Numbered from the stretch's first letter, positions 47,601 to 55,562 are shown. The stretch: DNA of 64,000 nucleotides from Thermohalobaculum xanthum (GCF_016623495.1 NZ_JAEHHL010000007.1:248001-312000), one strand, 5' to 3'. Notes: generated by a model not told the origin, from the sequence alone. Translations and numbers: made by a program.

Positions 47601-49203
47601 GCGCTCCGCCACCATTGACCTGGATCGCGTAGGATGCGGTGACCTCGGGTGCGATGCCGTCGCTTGCGCCGATCACCAGTTCAATCTGCGGCTCGAGCAC
47701 AGGGTCGAAGCTCGCCCCTGCGGCCACCACGAGGCTGCCATCGGCCGTGATCGAGAAACGCGCATCGTCGACCGAAAAGGTGATCGGGTCTCCGTCCGGA
47801 TCGGTCGCCGATACGATGCCGACCACCGTTCCCGGCGCGGCGTCGGCATTGACCGAGCTTCCAGTGAAGCCGAGGTTCCCTGGCGCGTCGTTGACCGCGA
47901 GAACGCTGATGCTCACGCTCGCCTCGTCGGCGCCAAGCGCCCCGGCGACCGTGTAGCTGAAGCTGTCGGGCCCGTAATAGTCCCCGACCGGGGTATAGCG
48001 CAGCATACCGCCGTCGGTCGTCACGCTGCCATGGGCGCCTTGCGTGTACCCGGTAATGGTGATGCCAGGCTCGTCATTGGCAAGCACGTCGATCAGCACC
48101 GTCCCGTCCTCGTCGAGCGACGCCGCGTCGTCGTTGGCGAGGTCGGCCAGCGGGACATCCGCAATCAGGATGCTCGTCTCCAGCGTGGCGGTCCCGCCGT
48201 TGCCGTCCATGGCGGTGATCGTGACCGGCACGCTGGTGTCCGAGGGAACCGAGAGATCGGCGCCCGCTGCCACGACAAGCTGGCCAAGCGCGTTGACCGA
48301 GAAGCGCGCATCGCTGACCGCGAAGGTCACGGTATCCCCATCCGGATCGCTGGCCGAAACCGTGCCGATCACGGTGCCCGGCAGATCCAGCTCCGATACC
48401 GTATTGCTGCTCAGGCCCAGGCCTTCGGGCGCATCGTTCACCGGCGCCACCGTCACCGTCACCTGCGCGGTCGAGACCGTGCCCTCGCCGTCGATCACCG
48501 TGTAGGTGAAGCCGTCGACGCCGTTGAAGTTCGCGCCCGGCATGTAGAGGATCGCGCCGCCCTGGATCACCGCCGTGCCCGCCGAGGCGGCGCCGACCGA
48601 TTGCAGGGTCACGCCGGCCGTGTCGTTGGCGAGGACGTCGATCAGGACCGCCTGGTCCTCGTCGGTCGATGCGGTGTCGTCGGCCGCGCCGTACTGCGGC
48701 ACCACCTGGTAGATCGCGATGGCGCTGATGATCGCGTTGTTGACCAGCGAGTCGAAATCGATGTCCAGCGTACCATCGTCGACCGTCACGACCGACGTCA
48801 GAGTGATGGCCCGCGCGTCGAGGCCGGCGACGGCATAGGGGTCGATGCCTTGGAACGATGCCGGGACCGAGCCTTCCACGGCGACATTGAAGACCCGCTT
48901 GCCGGCGGCCTTGAACCATGGCTCGGTCAGCCAGAGCTCGACAACGTACTGGCCATCTTCGGGCACGGCGAAGTCGTAGGAGAAATCGCCGAAGCCGTAG
49001 GATTGGAACAGCCGGTCGTCTTCTGTGCCGGCGATCTCCAGCGGCCGGTCGCGATTCTGGATCTGCCCGCCCGAGATGCCTGGGTCCGCCAGGAAGGTCT
49101 GTCCCGTCGCGGTCGAGGTGTATTCTGCCCCGCCGATGTTGAATGCCAGAAGCGGGGCGGCCTCGATGAACGTGCCGCCGATCTCGAAGGAGTAGGTCTC
49201 CAT
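44689..49203 (-). CDS. giant malectin/cadherin-like protein with purple-acid-phosphatase-like domain
   Basis: A 1504-residue protein. Malectin-like domains sit at both ends (about 18-166 and 1347-1497, both with PDPGISGG or ADPGISGG and a SYGFGDFSYD-type strand). Between them are cadherin-like/VCBS-type repeats (about 176-350, 357-532, 657-738, 1166-1340; recurring VLIDVLAND and PVNDAP), a TESSAPYALFGD beta domain (540-650), an FN3-like PAP N-domain (745-840) and a metallophosphoesterase (848-1155) with FADTG, GGGDYAY, GNHE (N929, H930) and MHAAPY (H1008). No Sec signal is seen; type I secretion is possible. The ATG at 49203 has GGGGAG 8 bases upstream. Flanked by IS6 remnants. Confidence 0.85.
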   Translation of the reverse strand: METYSFEIGGTFIEAAPLLAFNIGGAEYTSTATGQTFLADPGISGGQIQNRDRPLEIAGTEDDRLFQSYGFGDFSYDFAVPEDGQYVVELWLTEPWFKAAGKRVFNVAVEGSVPASFQGIDPYAVAGLDARAITLTSVVTVDDGTLDIDFDSLVNNAIISAIAIYQVVPQYGAADDTASTDEDQAVLIDVLANDTAGVTLQSVGAASAGTAVIQGGAILYMPGANFNGVDGFTYTVIDGEGTVSTAQVTVTVAPVNDAPEGLGLSSNTVSELDLPGTVIGTVSASDPDGDTVTFAVSDARFSVNALGQLVVAAGADLSVPSDTSVPVTITAMDGNGGTATLETSILIADVPLADLANDDAASLDEDGTVLIDVLANDEPGITITGYTQGAHGSVTTDGGMLRYTPVGDYYGPDSFSYTVAGALGADEASVSISVLAVNDAPGNLGFTGSSVNADAAPGTVVGIVSATDPDGDPITFSVDDARFSITADGSLVVAAGASFDPVLEPQIELVIGASDGIAPEVTASYAIQVNGGGALSVFLVDTASDQIAAQLSGGAVVGLTAEVIDVLGLYVTVPDDSPYAGSVGSVRLSLDGDIVRTESSAPYALFGDSNGDFRPGSIGAGPHVLTIEIFSGSGAGGTLLDSQQISFQVNSITGNIAEDDVATTEADVPIVIDVLANDYAPNGDAVLEIVGAPLNGTVEIVGDEILYTPFTGITGTDSFRYAFTSGGSAAEGAVTVTTLPVAAGTSLAAEQLHLAWIDDAATTLTVVWRFDDGVAATEVQYRQQGETGWTADQSALRPSGTVGGELWEATLRGLAPGTVYEFRVRLDDGSWSEVYDATTAPAAGTQGTFDLVFFADTGLIGRTDGLTAGTEQVRDEIAALDPTLLLGGGDYAYYNTDKRFGTLEATIDAWFDQWQEPLGQAPFMTVYGNHEVFLGEGFDQWNDRLPQPEENDLENGRFYSFDVGDAHFVMILMADEDDGLTSTQLAWIEADILAAQAAGADWIIPVMHAAPYSDGTNHGDALEARDDLAPLFESLNVDLVLTTHDQSYLRTFPLVNGSSTLSETTNVQTTADLSTYYTESDGVVWMKVSPGGKLSNINGSFSDWETEPAPSYTAVRDNTLFHYAQITFDGDQSLTVEVLGVDGLGSAPVVVDSFQFISGARASFTTNDTAVTDEDVAVLIDVLANDAAGTSLISIGQAAHGSVSIAGAEVLYTPDPDFNGTDMFTYVGTDGSGASNTVFVEVTVNPVNDAPSNLALAGTTIAPDAAAGTLVGMLFATDIDGDAVTFSIDDARFTVNGAGQLVVAEGADLALAVGTELPVTITASDGKGGIAMLNETLVIDDASAGPVALAAINVGGGAYISSETGISYAPDPGISGGTISLRQISNAISGTLDDVLYQTYGFGTFSYDIALPEAATYIAEFHFIEPWASGPDDRVFDISLEGVAPAELSSIDVYALAGGRYTAFTLSAAVVVDDGTLDIDLLPSENNAILSAITIYHAGEPLLV

Positions 49204-49434
49204 GTCAGCATCTCCCCGATGTGGAGGCGGCGCTTCACCAAGAAGCGAGCGGTCGAGAATGCTCTTGCACCGAACTACGGAACGGCGCCGGCCCGGCCTT
49301 GGCGAGAGGTGGCGAAAATAAAATACAACCACAGATTGCATGGCGCCGTCCGAGTTGGCAAGCCAGGCTTGTCAGAAGGCATTGTCAGAGCAAACTAGGT
49401 TGAGCGGGGAAAGCCACCTCCCTACCCTCGCGGC

Positions 49435-49680
49435 ATGAGCCAACGAAGCCCCTTTCGGTATTTCAAGACCAGTCCCGAGATCATCCGCCTGGCCGTGATG
49501 ATGTACATCCGGTTTCCTCTCTCGCTTAGGAACGTCTAGGACCTGCCGCACGAACGCGGCATCGACGTCAGCCACGAGACCGTGCGGTTCTGGTGGCATC
49601 GGTTTGGACCGATTTTCGCAGCTGAGATCAGGCGCAGGCTCATCGACCAGATGCGTTCATTCTCGGGCTGGCGCTGGTGA
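49435..49680 (+). pseudogene. N-terminal fragment of an IS6-family transposase
   Basis: Starts MSQRSPFRYFKTSPEIIRLAVMMY, closely like the copy at 43818, and shares the sequence CCTCCCTACCCTC upstream. It has an in-frame TAG at 49537-49539 and ends with TGA at 49678-49680 after SGWRW, just before the first DDE Asp. The IS3 element begins 12 bp later and the rest of the gene is not found on its far side, so a deletion accompanied or followed the IS3 insertion. Confidence 0.85.
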
Positions 49681-49711
49681 GCAGCCTGATCTGACTGGTC
49701 CAAGTTGAGTG

Positions 49712-50485
49712 TTAGTGCATGACCGGCCTTTGATCCATCGGGATGATGGTTTCGGGCGCCGGGGGTCGATAGCCGAGGGCGCTGTGTGGTCTCCTGGTGT
49801 TGTAGTGGCGCCGCCAGTTCTCGATGATGATCTGGGCTTCACGGAGAGAGTAGAAGATTTCTCCGTTCAGCAGTTCATCGCGGAGCGGGGCATTGAAGCC
49901 CTCCACATATCCATTCTCCCAAGGCGATCCCGGTTCAATATAAGATGTCTTGGCCCCGACAGCGGCGATCCAGTGTCTCACAGCCTGCGCGATGAACTCC
50001 GGGCCGTTGTCGGATCGAATGAAGCCTGGCACCCCACGCAGGATGAACAGGTCGCTCAAGGCGTCGATGACGCTGGTTGCGTTGAGCTTCCGCGCGACCT
50101 TGATCGCTAGGCACTCCCGGCTGAACTCATCGAGGATGTTGAGCGTCCGGAACGCCTTGCCGTCGTCCGTCCGGCAATGAACGAAGTCATAGCTCCATAT
50201 ATGATCGGTGTGCTCGGGCCTGAGCCGAACACATGATCCGTCGTTCAGCCAGAGCCGGCTCTTCTTCGGTTGCTTCGATGGCACTTTCAGCCCCTCCCGT
50301 CGCCACAGCCGCTCGACGCGGCCATCGCTAATCTGCCAGCCTGCATCCCGCAGCAGCACCGCGATCCGCCGATAGCCATAGCGGCCGTATTGCCTGGCCA
50401 GTTCGATCATATCCGCCACCAGGCGTTCCTCATCTGCGCGTCCCTGCGGTCGGTGCCTTTGCGCTGAGCGATGCTGGCCGAGCAC
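49712..50485 (-). CDS. IS3-family transposase OrfB (integrase catalytic part)
   Basis: 257 residues shown from an in-frame GTG; the frame stays open further upstream to about 50570 (SPTRRRTCIDHIRSQFPVSE), so the product is normally made as an OrfAB fusion by a -1 frameshift from orfA. The rve/DDE core is complete: Asp in IWSYDFVHC, Asp in IRSDNGPEF and Glu in PWENGYVEGF, with the family-typical RRPHSALGYRPP near the end. It is probably functional. Confidence 0.9.
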   Translation of the reverse strand: MLGQHRSAQRHRPQGRADEERLVADMIELARQYGRYGYRRIAVLLRDAGWQISDGRVERLWRREGLKVPSKQPKKSRLWLNDGSCVRLRPEHTDHIWSYDFVHCRTDDGKAFRTLNILDEFSRECLAIKVARKLNATSVIDALSDLFILRGVPGFIRSDNGPEFIAQAVRHWIAAVGAKTSYIEPGSPWENGYVEGFNAPLRDELLNGEIFYSLREAQIIIENWRRHYNTRRPHSALGYRPPAPETIIPMDQRPVMH

Positions 50486-50559
50486 GCGGCAAACACGCCG
50501 TTCAGATACCGGGAATTGACTGCGGATATGGTCAATGCAGGTCCGACGACGGGTGGGGC

Positions 50560-50838
50560 TCAGAAGTTTCCCCGGGCGGCCTCAGCGAGGATGAGCTTGT
50601 CTGGCGTCAGGTCCGAAACCGCTTTCCTGAGCCGTTCGTTCTCCTTCTGGAGCCGCTTCAGCTCTTTGAGTTGGTCGGTTCCCATCCCCCCATCCTTTCG
50701 CCTCCAGCGATAGTAGGTCTGCTCCGTTATGCGCACCTCGCGGATTGCATCCACCCGCGCCATGCCTTGCCCGACAAGCACGTCAACCTGCCGCAGCTTC
50801 GTGACAATCTCCTCGGGCTTGTGTCGCTTGTTCGCCAT
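50560..50838 (-). CDS. IS3-family transposase OrfA (HTH protein)
   Basis: 92 residues beginning MANKRHKPEEIVTKLRQVDV. A helix-turn-helix (DAIREVRITEQTYYRWRRKDGGM) is followed by a leucine-rich coiled coil (LKELKRLQKENERLRKAVSDL), the standard OrfA layout. It lies upstream of orfB in the +1 position relative to it, allowing programmed -1 frameshifting. Confidence 0.9.
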   Translation of the reverse strand: MANKRHKPEEIVTKLRQVDVLVGQGMARVDAIREVRITEQTYYRWRRKDGGMGTDQLKELKRLQKENERLRKAVSDLTPDKLILAEAARGNF

Positions 50839-50880
50839 TCCTGGTCCTCCCTTTGCTAACCATAGCGGTGGACCAATTCA

Positions 50881-51360
50881 GTGGGGGAGGCTCATCGAGA
50901 TACCGCGGAGCACGCGAGGCCCCGCGCCGTCGTAGGGCCGATACGCGGGCTTTGCCAGCATGCGTGCCCTGCCCAGAGCCTGCTTATCAGCTGCGCCTCT
51001 TATGAGGCGTAAAAGGGCGGGGAGGAGACGTTTGCGGCGCCGATCATGAATGGCGCCTCCGCGGACCAAGCCGTCGTTAGACGATGCGGCACGATCCACT
51101 TCACAAGCGAAGGCCGGGCCGACGCGACGAGCGTCGTTACTGCAGCGCTGCCGCAGGCCTTCCCGGAAGCGGCCGTTCCCAGCACCTCCGAATGGCCTGT
51201 GCAGCATCGGTCATTCGCTGCGGCGTCGGAGGTGTCTCAGGTGCGGACATTCCTGACCTGTGCACGCGCAGCACGATCAGCTGCACTGGTGAATGCGAGA
51301 GGCAGGTGATCGGCGTCACTCAGGCGGCTCAACCGCCGGGCACTTCTGTGGCGCGTCCGC
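50881..51360. other. 480-bp gap between the IS3 element and the stress-gene cluster
   Basis: No gene is supported. Open frames on both strands are short, Arg-rich and lack ribosome sites. No remainder of the truncated IS6 transposase was recognised here. Probably decayed DNA at the edge of the transposon-rich segment. Confidence 0.45.
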
Positions 51361-51648
51361 TCAGCTGAAACGCGACCATGCCTGCTGGAATCCGTTCGCG
51401 ATGTCCTCCCAGGCGGTCTCGAACTGCGCGCGGCGTTGGTCCCAGGCGTCGCGCTCGGTCTCAGCGACCTCGCGCATTTTCTTCTCGGCCTCGTCGCGCC
51501 GCTTCTTCATCTCGTCGAGCGCGGCATCGTACTTGTCCTTCGCATCGCGGGATGCGCCTTCCGCCTTCTGATCGAACTCATTGATCTGAGCATTCCATTC
51601 GTCGATTTTCTGCTTCAGCCATTCGACATATTCGTCGCGGGTCTGCAT
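51361..51648 (-). CDS. small coiled-coil protein (sll1863-like stress family)
   Basis: 95 residues, almost entirely charged helix: MQTRDEYVEWLKQKIDEWNAQINEFDQKAE then DEMKKRRDEAEKKMREVAETERDAWD. The pattern and length match a family of cytosolic coiled-coil proteins induced under stress in cyanobacteria and proteobacteria. AAGGAGATCGC precedes the ATG. It is the first gene of the stress cluster; a weak promoter-like sequence (TGAAC-N15-CGTA) lies about 30 bases upstream. Confidence 0.75.
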   Translation of the reverse strand: MQTRDEYVEWLKQKIDEWNAQINEFDQKAEGASRDAKDKYDAALDEMKKRRDEAEKKMREVAETERDAWDQRRAQFETAWEDIANGFQQAWSRFS

Positions 51649-51698
51649 GCGATCTCCTTATCCTTGCTGCGTTATCCTACGTTAAGATGTGCATCGGT

Positions 51699-51851
51699 TC
51701 ACTGCGCCTGCTTGGACATTTCATCGACCGCTTCGGTGAATTCCTCGACAGGGCCATCGTCGCGGAGCTCAATCTGTGATCCGGCCACGAACGCCAGGAT
51801 TATGGCACTGGCCACCAGGATACCGGTGACCGCTGGTTTCAACTCTCGCAT
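51699..51851 (-). CDS. 50-residue membrane-anchored protein
   Basis: MRELKPAVTG, then one membrane segment (ILVASAIILAFVAGS), then an acidic periplasmic or cytosolic tail ending AVDEMSKQAQ. Too short for family assignment. It is supported as a gene by AAGGA about 10 bases upstream and, above all, by a GAAAC-N16-CGTT element 29 bases before the ATG. It is divergent from the DUF1328 gene and shares the 139-bp gap with it. Confidence 0.65.
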   Translation of the reverse strand: MRELKPAVTGILVASAIILAFVAGSQIELRDDGPVEEFTEAVDEMSKQAQ

Positions 51852-51880
51852 GTTCCGTGTCCTTTCGGTTTGGTAGCAGC

Positions 51881-51905
51881 AACGCCGCTGCACGGCGGCG
51901 GTTTC
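51881..51905 (-). promoter_or_regulatory. GAAAC-N16-CGTT element (stress promoter 1)
   Basis: GAAAC at 51905-51901 and CGTT at 51884-51881 on the complement; 29-base leader to the ATG at 51851. One of nine copies of the motif in 51.8-61.3 kb. Confidence 0.7.
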
Positions 51906-51929
51906 GGCATGGCCAAAAAATTTCCGTAG

Positions 51930-51954
51930 GAAACGAACCGCCCCAAGACTCGTT
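51930..51954 (+). promoter_or_regulatory. GAAAC-N16-CGTT element (stress promoter 2)
   Basis: GAAAC 51930-51934, CGTT 51951-51954; 36-base leader to the DUF1328 ATG. Back to back with promoter 1 in a shared 139-bp divergent gap. Confidence 0.75.
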
Positions 51955-51990
51955 CTTGATGGGTGAGATTAGGGCAAAAGGAGCGAACAC

Positions 51991-52167
51991 ATGCTCGGTT
52001 GGGCCATAACATTTCTCGTCATTGCACTGATTGCCGGCGTGCTGGGCTTTGGCGGTATCGCGGCGGTCAGCGCAAATATCGCTCAGGTTCTGTTCGTTGT
52101 GTTCATCCTGCTTTTTGCGGTCACTCTGATCGCCAATGCGAGCCGTGGTCGCAGGCCGCCCCGCTGA
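51991..52167 (+). CDS. DUF1328 family small membrane protein
   Basis: 58 residues, [21 protein letters not shown] then [27 protein letters not shown]: two membrane helices and a short basic tail, matching the UPF0391/DUF1328 (YtjA-like) family. Members are stress-induced inner-membrane proteins of unknown role. AAAGGAG lies 7 bases before the ATG. A GAAAC-N16-CGTT promoter element sits 36 bases upstream. Confidence 0.88.
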   Translation: MLGWAITFLVIALIAGVLGFGGIAAVSANIAQVLFVVFILLFAVTLIANASRGRRPPR

Positions 52168-52271
52168 AGACTCGCATATTTCCGGCGCATTCTTGCAATC
52201 GGTCAGCCTTGGTGGAGACCACGGGAAGGAGCAGCCCCCACAAGAAAAGACAGGCAGTGAACGGAGAAAGT

Positions 52272-52475
52272 ATGTTCGAAAGACTCGAAATTTTGAGGCT
52301 CTCCCCATTTGCAGCCCTGATTGCCGCAGGCCTCGCTTTGTCGGGCTGTGCGACCGTCGCCGCGGGCACCGCTGGCGGACTAATCGTTGACGAAGGCTTG
52401 AACGAGGATGACGGCGAGTTCGACCCTCTTGAAAACACCGAAGCAGCCCAAGAGATCGAAGACGCGGTCGAATAG
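52272..52475 (+). CDS. small lipoprotein
   Basis: 67 residues with a lipoprotein signal peptide: SPFAALIAAGLALSGCATVAAG, where LALSGC is a lipobox with the lipidated Cys26. The remaining mature part is short and strongly acidic (DEGLNEDDGEFDPLEN). GGAG precedes the ATG. Probably an envelope protein made with the upstream DUF1328 gene, 104 bp away. The function is unknown. Confidence 0.72.
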   Translation: MFERLEILRLSPFAALIAAGLALSGCATVAAGTAGGLIVDEGLNEDDGEFDPLENTEAAQEIEDAVE

Positions 52476-52486
52476 GAGGCGAAGGT

Positions 52487-52570
52487 GGATCTCTCGCCGA
52501 CGGTCGTGCCGGCTTCCGCCTGCCTCAGCGCGAACGCGATCTGCTCGTCGGTGAATCGTTTCTTCGGCAT
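52487..52570 (-). pseudogene. N-terminal fragment of an IS3-family OrfA
   Basis: The complement reads MPKKRFTDEQIAFALRQAEAGTTVGE, the typical start of another IS3-group OrfA, and then stops aligning. The rest of the element is missing. It is a relic lying between the lipoprotein and rhodanese genes, with no matching other half seen in the window. Confidence 0.8.
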
Positions 52571-52704
52571 CTCGGCACTCCTCTCGCTTCCGAAGCGTGC
52601 CCGAAAATTCGCGGTCAGAACGCGCCAGTTTAAGGGGTCAAGATCATGGCGTTGCCCGCGGATATCGAAACCTAGAACCGAAAGACCACGAGTAGGAGGA
52701 GAAA

Positions 52705-53034
52705 ATGCAATCTATCAATCGAGAGTCGCTCCAACTCAAGATGGGCAGCGCCGACGACCTGATCCTTGTCGAGGTGCTTCCCAAGGACAGCTACGACGAA
52801 TTCCACATTCCCGGCGCGATCAATGTCCCCGTAAAGTCCGACGATTTCGCCGAACGCATTCAGGCGGTTGCGAACAAGAACGACGAAGTCGTCGTCTATT
52901 GCCAAAACACGGAATGCGACGCCTCACCGCGCGCCGCCGAGAGGATGGAGAAACTCGGGTTCAAACGGGTCTTCGACTACGAGGCCGGAAAGGACGACTG
53001 GCGCAAGGCCGGTCTTCCAATTGAGCAGAAATGA
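52705..53034 (+). CDS. single-domain rhodanese
   Basis: 109 residues with one rhodanese domain and no signal peptide, so cytosolic. The DSYDEFHIPGAINVP tract is a conserved rhodanese segment, and the active-site loop VYCQNTECDAS has the catalytic Cys66. Probably a sulfur or selenium carrier or a sulfurtransferase; the acceptor is unknown. TAGGAGGAG lies 5-7 bases before the ATG. It overlaps gdhA by 4 bp, so the two are coupled. Confidence 0.85.
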   Translation: MQSINRESLQLKMGSADDLILVEVLPKDSYDEFHIPGAINVPVKSDDFAERIQAVANKNDEVVVYCQNTECDASPRAAERMEKLGFKRVFDYEAGKDDWRKAGLPIEQK

Positions 53035-54404
53035 CCTTGGACGAGCGACGGGGCGATCTCGAGAAGACGCCGAAGCAGGAAGACGTTGTCGCATCGGCGT
53101 GCGGCGGGCGGTATGCGCCGGACAGCATGTTTCTCCGGGGCTTCAGCGACTTCGTCGCCTGCGTCTTGGACATCGTCAACGCGCGCTCCGAATACGTCGA
53201 GGCAGGCATTCTGGACCGACTGGCCGAGCCTGACCGGGTAATCAGCTTCCGGATCGTCTGGCTTGACGATGACGGCGAAGTTCAGGTGAATCGGGGCTGC
53301 CGGGTGCAGCATTCGAACGCCATCGGACCATACAAGGGAGGCCTACGCTTTGCACCTTCGGTCGAGGAGGGCATCCTTCGTCGCCTTGCCTTCGAGCAGA
53401 CCCTCAAGAACGCTCTCACAGGTTTGCCTATGGGCGGCGCCAAGGGCGGTGCGGATTTCGACCCCCAGGGGCGCTCCAAGGCCGAGATCATGCGCTTCTG
53501 CCAGGCCTTCATCACTGAGCTTCATAAGGAGATCGGTCCCAGTCGCGACATACCCGCAGGAGATATCGGCGTCGGCGAGCGCGAGATCGGCTTCATGTTC
53601 GGTCAATACAAACGGATCACCGAGACCTTCAGCGGCGTGATGACGGGCAAGGGGCTCGAGTTCGGCGGAAGCTGCCTGCGCCGCGAGGCAACCGGTTACG
53701 GCGTAATCCATTTCCTGGAAGCGATGCTGAAGCACCGTGGCGAGGCTATCGATGGCCGGTCGGCTGCGATCTCGGGCGCGGGAAATGTCGCGACCCATGC
53801 GGCCAAGAGACTTGCACAGACCGGCGGCAAGGTTCTGACCCTGTCGAACTCGCGCGGTTTTCTGCATATCCCAGACGGATTGTCGGAGGATCGGATCGAC
53901 GAAGTCGTCGACGCGCGCGACGCCCCCTCCTTCCGCCTCGAAGCTATGGCCGATCGTGTCGGCGGCACCTGGCATCCCGGCGACACGCCGTGGCAGGTCG
54001 CCTGTGATATCGCCATGCCCTGTGCAACCCAGAACGAAATCGACGAAGCCGCCGTGAAATCGCTCGTGGACAACGGCTGCGAGATCGTGGTCGAAGGCGC
54101 GAACCTTCCCCTTACCCCCGGTGCGCGCGATGCCGTGCGCGCGGCAGGGCTTCTTTACGGCCCCGGAAAGGCCGCCAATATCGGTGGCGTCGCGATGTCG
54201 GGTCTCGAACTCAGCCAGAACGCGGCGCGACTGCACTGGGCCAAGGAGGATCTGGCCCAGGACCTGCGCCGGATCATTGAGGAGGCGCACGAGCTTTGCC
54301 TCGAACATGCCGGAGACGAGAAACAACCTGATTACGAGCGCGGGGCAAATCGGGCCGGTTTCATCAAGGTCGCCGACGCGATGACAGCTTTCGGCGTACT
54401 TTAA
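53031..54404 (+). CDS. gdhA: glutamate dehydrogenase (NADP-specific type)
   Basis: A 457-residue hexameric-type glutamate dehydrogenase interconverting 2-oxoglutarate plus ammonia and glutamate. Substrate residues include Lys102 in GPYKGGLRF, Lys126 and the catalytic Lys138 in GLPMGGAKGGAD; Asp in DIPAGDIGVG fits the conserved acid. The coenzyme loop is SGAGNVATHAA near residue 250. The length matches bacterial GdhA (about 450). It is translationally coupled to the rhodanese upstream and followed by a hairpin at 54406. Confidence 0.94.
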   Translation: MTLDERRGDLEKTPKQEDVVASACGGRYAPDSMFLRGFSDFVACVLDIVNARSEYVEAGILDRLAEPDRVISFRIVWLDDDGEVQVNRGCRVQHSNAIGPYKGGLRFAPSVEEGILRRLAFEQTLKNALTGLPMGGAKGGADFDPQGRSKAEIMRFCQAFITELHKEIGPSRDIPAGDIGVGEREIGFMFGQYKRITETFSGVMTGKGLEFGGSCLRREATGYGVIHFLEAMLKHRGEAIDGRSAAISGAGNVATHAAKRLAQTGGKVLTLSNSRGFLHIPDGLSEDRIDEVVDARDAPSFRLEAMADRVGGTWHPGDTPWQVACDIAMPCATQNEIDEAAVKSLVDNGCEIVVEGANLPLTPGARDAVRAAGLLYGPGKAANIGGVAMSGLELSQNAARLHWAKEDLAQDLRRIIEEAHELCLEHAGDEKQPDYERGANRAGFIKVADAMTAFGVL

Positions 54405-54405
54405 G

Positions 54406-54426
54406 TGCCGGTGCCCGTAACCGGCA
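54406..54426 (+). terminator. hairpin after gdhA
   Basis: TGCCGGT (54406-54412) and ACCGGCA (54420-54426) form a 7-bp stem with a 7-base loop, one base after the stop. No strong T run follows (GGTCTGTG), so termination may be weak. Confidence 0.4.
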
Positions 54427-55282
54427 GGTCTGTGAGTGACGGCTATGGGCTCGTAGCAGGCGTCCGCGGCAAAACCTACCAAAGTCGGCTTTGGGCCGCT
54501 TTCCGACCACTGGTGGCTGAGCAAAGTTCGAGCGATGGGTCCTTCTCAGACCTCGCGCTCACCGCGGGGAATTCGCCACCGCGGTGCGAGCAATGATTTG
54601 GTGCGCTGCCAGTGGGTGAATAGGGGTTGTTGTTGGGATCTCGATGCACGGGCGGCGACCGGGGTTTTCCTCGGTGGGTGAGGATAACGCAGTGCGCCAA
54701 CCATTGCTCTTGCGTAGACGTCACTTCGGACGCGCTGGTGAATGGCCGGCCTCCAGGGTGTTGTGCGTAATCGCAGGATTTTACCGAGAGTGCCTCGCGG
54801 TCTTGGTTGAGATTTCAATCTCCGGGAGAAGGTTCGCGAGGGAAGCGGACCAGATTGTGGAGAATAGGAGCCCATCCCAGCCCCGCCGTCTCCGGCAACG
54901 TCCCATGTCGGTGCGCGCACGGAAAGCGATGACGAGAGGCCTCCACGCGCATGAAAAATTGATGCAGGACGCCTTTGCTCAGCGCTTTAACCGCCAGCTT
55001 CGCGATGGGCGCCATCTGTAGCAGGTGCGTGCTCGTCAAATGCGTTTGGCTCATGGTTTCGTCATGGAGTCATGCTTCTGTATTAGGTCTACCCAGTCGG
55101 CGCGCTGCTTGTTGACGCTCGAAGGTAAGGCAGACCATGCGAAACTGCAGGCTTGCGCCGTTGCCCGCGTACGCGCCGGACCCCGTGACGAGTAGATCAG
55201 GACGGGAACCGGGGCTCTCGGCGCGGGCTAATCTGAAATGGCGGCGCCCAGAGTTACTGGGCAAAAATGGGGGTGCGTGGGC

Positions 55283-55307
55283 GCAACATCCGTTTGGCGA
55301 GGTCGTT
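55283..55307 (+). promoter_or_regulatory. GCAAC-N16-CGTT element (stress promoter 3)
   Basis: GCAAC 55283-55287 and CGTT 55304-55307, 39 bases before the ATG of the 71-residue stress protein. Confidence 0.8.
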
Positions 55308-55346
55308 GATGAAGCGACCAAGAAGCGGCTTTGGATGGAGGCTCAG

Positions 55347-55562
55347 ATGATTAAGACACTCACCGGACGTTACGACCATGTCGACAAGGCGCGCAACGCC
55401 ATGGACGATCTGATCGGCACGGGAATTCCCCGCGAGAAGCTCTATTTCGACGAAAAGGCCAATTGCGTGAAGGTGATCACTCCTGGTGACACCGAGCGCG
55501 AGGTGCGGGAGATTCTTGGGCGGCACGAACCTGTGGAGGTGATCGAGCGGGCGATGGATTGA
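55347..55562 (+). CDS. 71-residue predicted stress protein
   Basis: Begins MIKTLTGRYDHVDKARNAMDDLIGTGIPREKLYFDEKA and ends EVIERAMD. The alternation of strand and helix and the GRYDHVDKARNAMDDL tract resemble the ferredoxin-like half domains of YflT/general stress proteins, where a two-fold repeat is common. GGAGG lies 5 bases before the ATG, and a GCAAC-N16-CGTT element is 39 bases upstream. It is convergent with the sigma factor gene. The biochemical role is unknown. Confidence 0.75.
   Translation: MIKTLTGRYDHVDKARNAMDDLIGTGIPREKLYFDEKANCVKVITPGDTEREVREILGRHEPVEVIERAMD

Larger units (their letters stand above)
49692..50880 (-). mobile_element. IS3-family insertion sequence (IS407-like group)
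   Basis: 1189 bp with orfA and orfB on the complement in overlapping-frame arrangement. The ends are imperfect inverted repeats: TGACTGGTCCAAG at 49692 and the complement of the right end, TGAATTGGTCCAC, at 50880. The 3-4 bp flanking it on the two sides do not match, so no target duplication remains. Both reading frames are open, so the element could be mobile. Confidence 0.85.
54405..55346. other. 942-bp region without a recognisable gene
   Basis: The longest unexplained stretch in the stress cluster. After a hairpin (54406-54426), open frames exist on both strands (for example 54644-55021 and 54815-55054) but none has a credible ribosome site or known motif. Its right end holds a stress promoter (55283-55307). 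A decayed gene or a non-coding RNA are both possible. Confidence 0.5.

Noticed and set aside
51649-51710. A tenth stress promoter upstream of the coiled-coil gene
   Set aside because: The best match is TGAAC-N15-CGTA, which misses the spacing and two bases of the consensus, so it was not counted.
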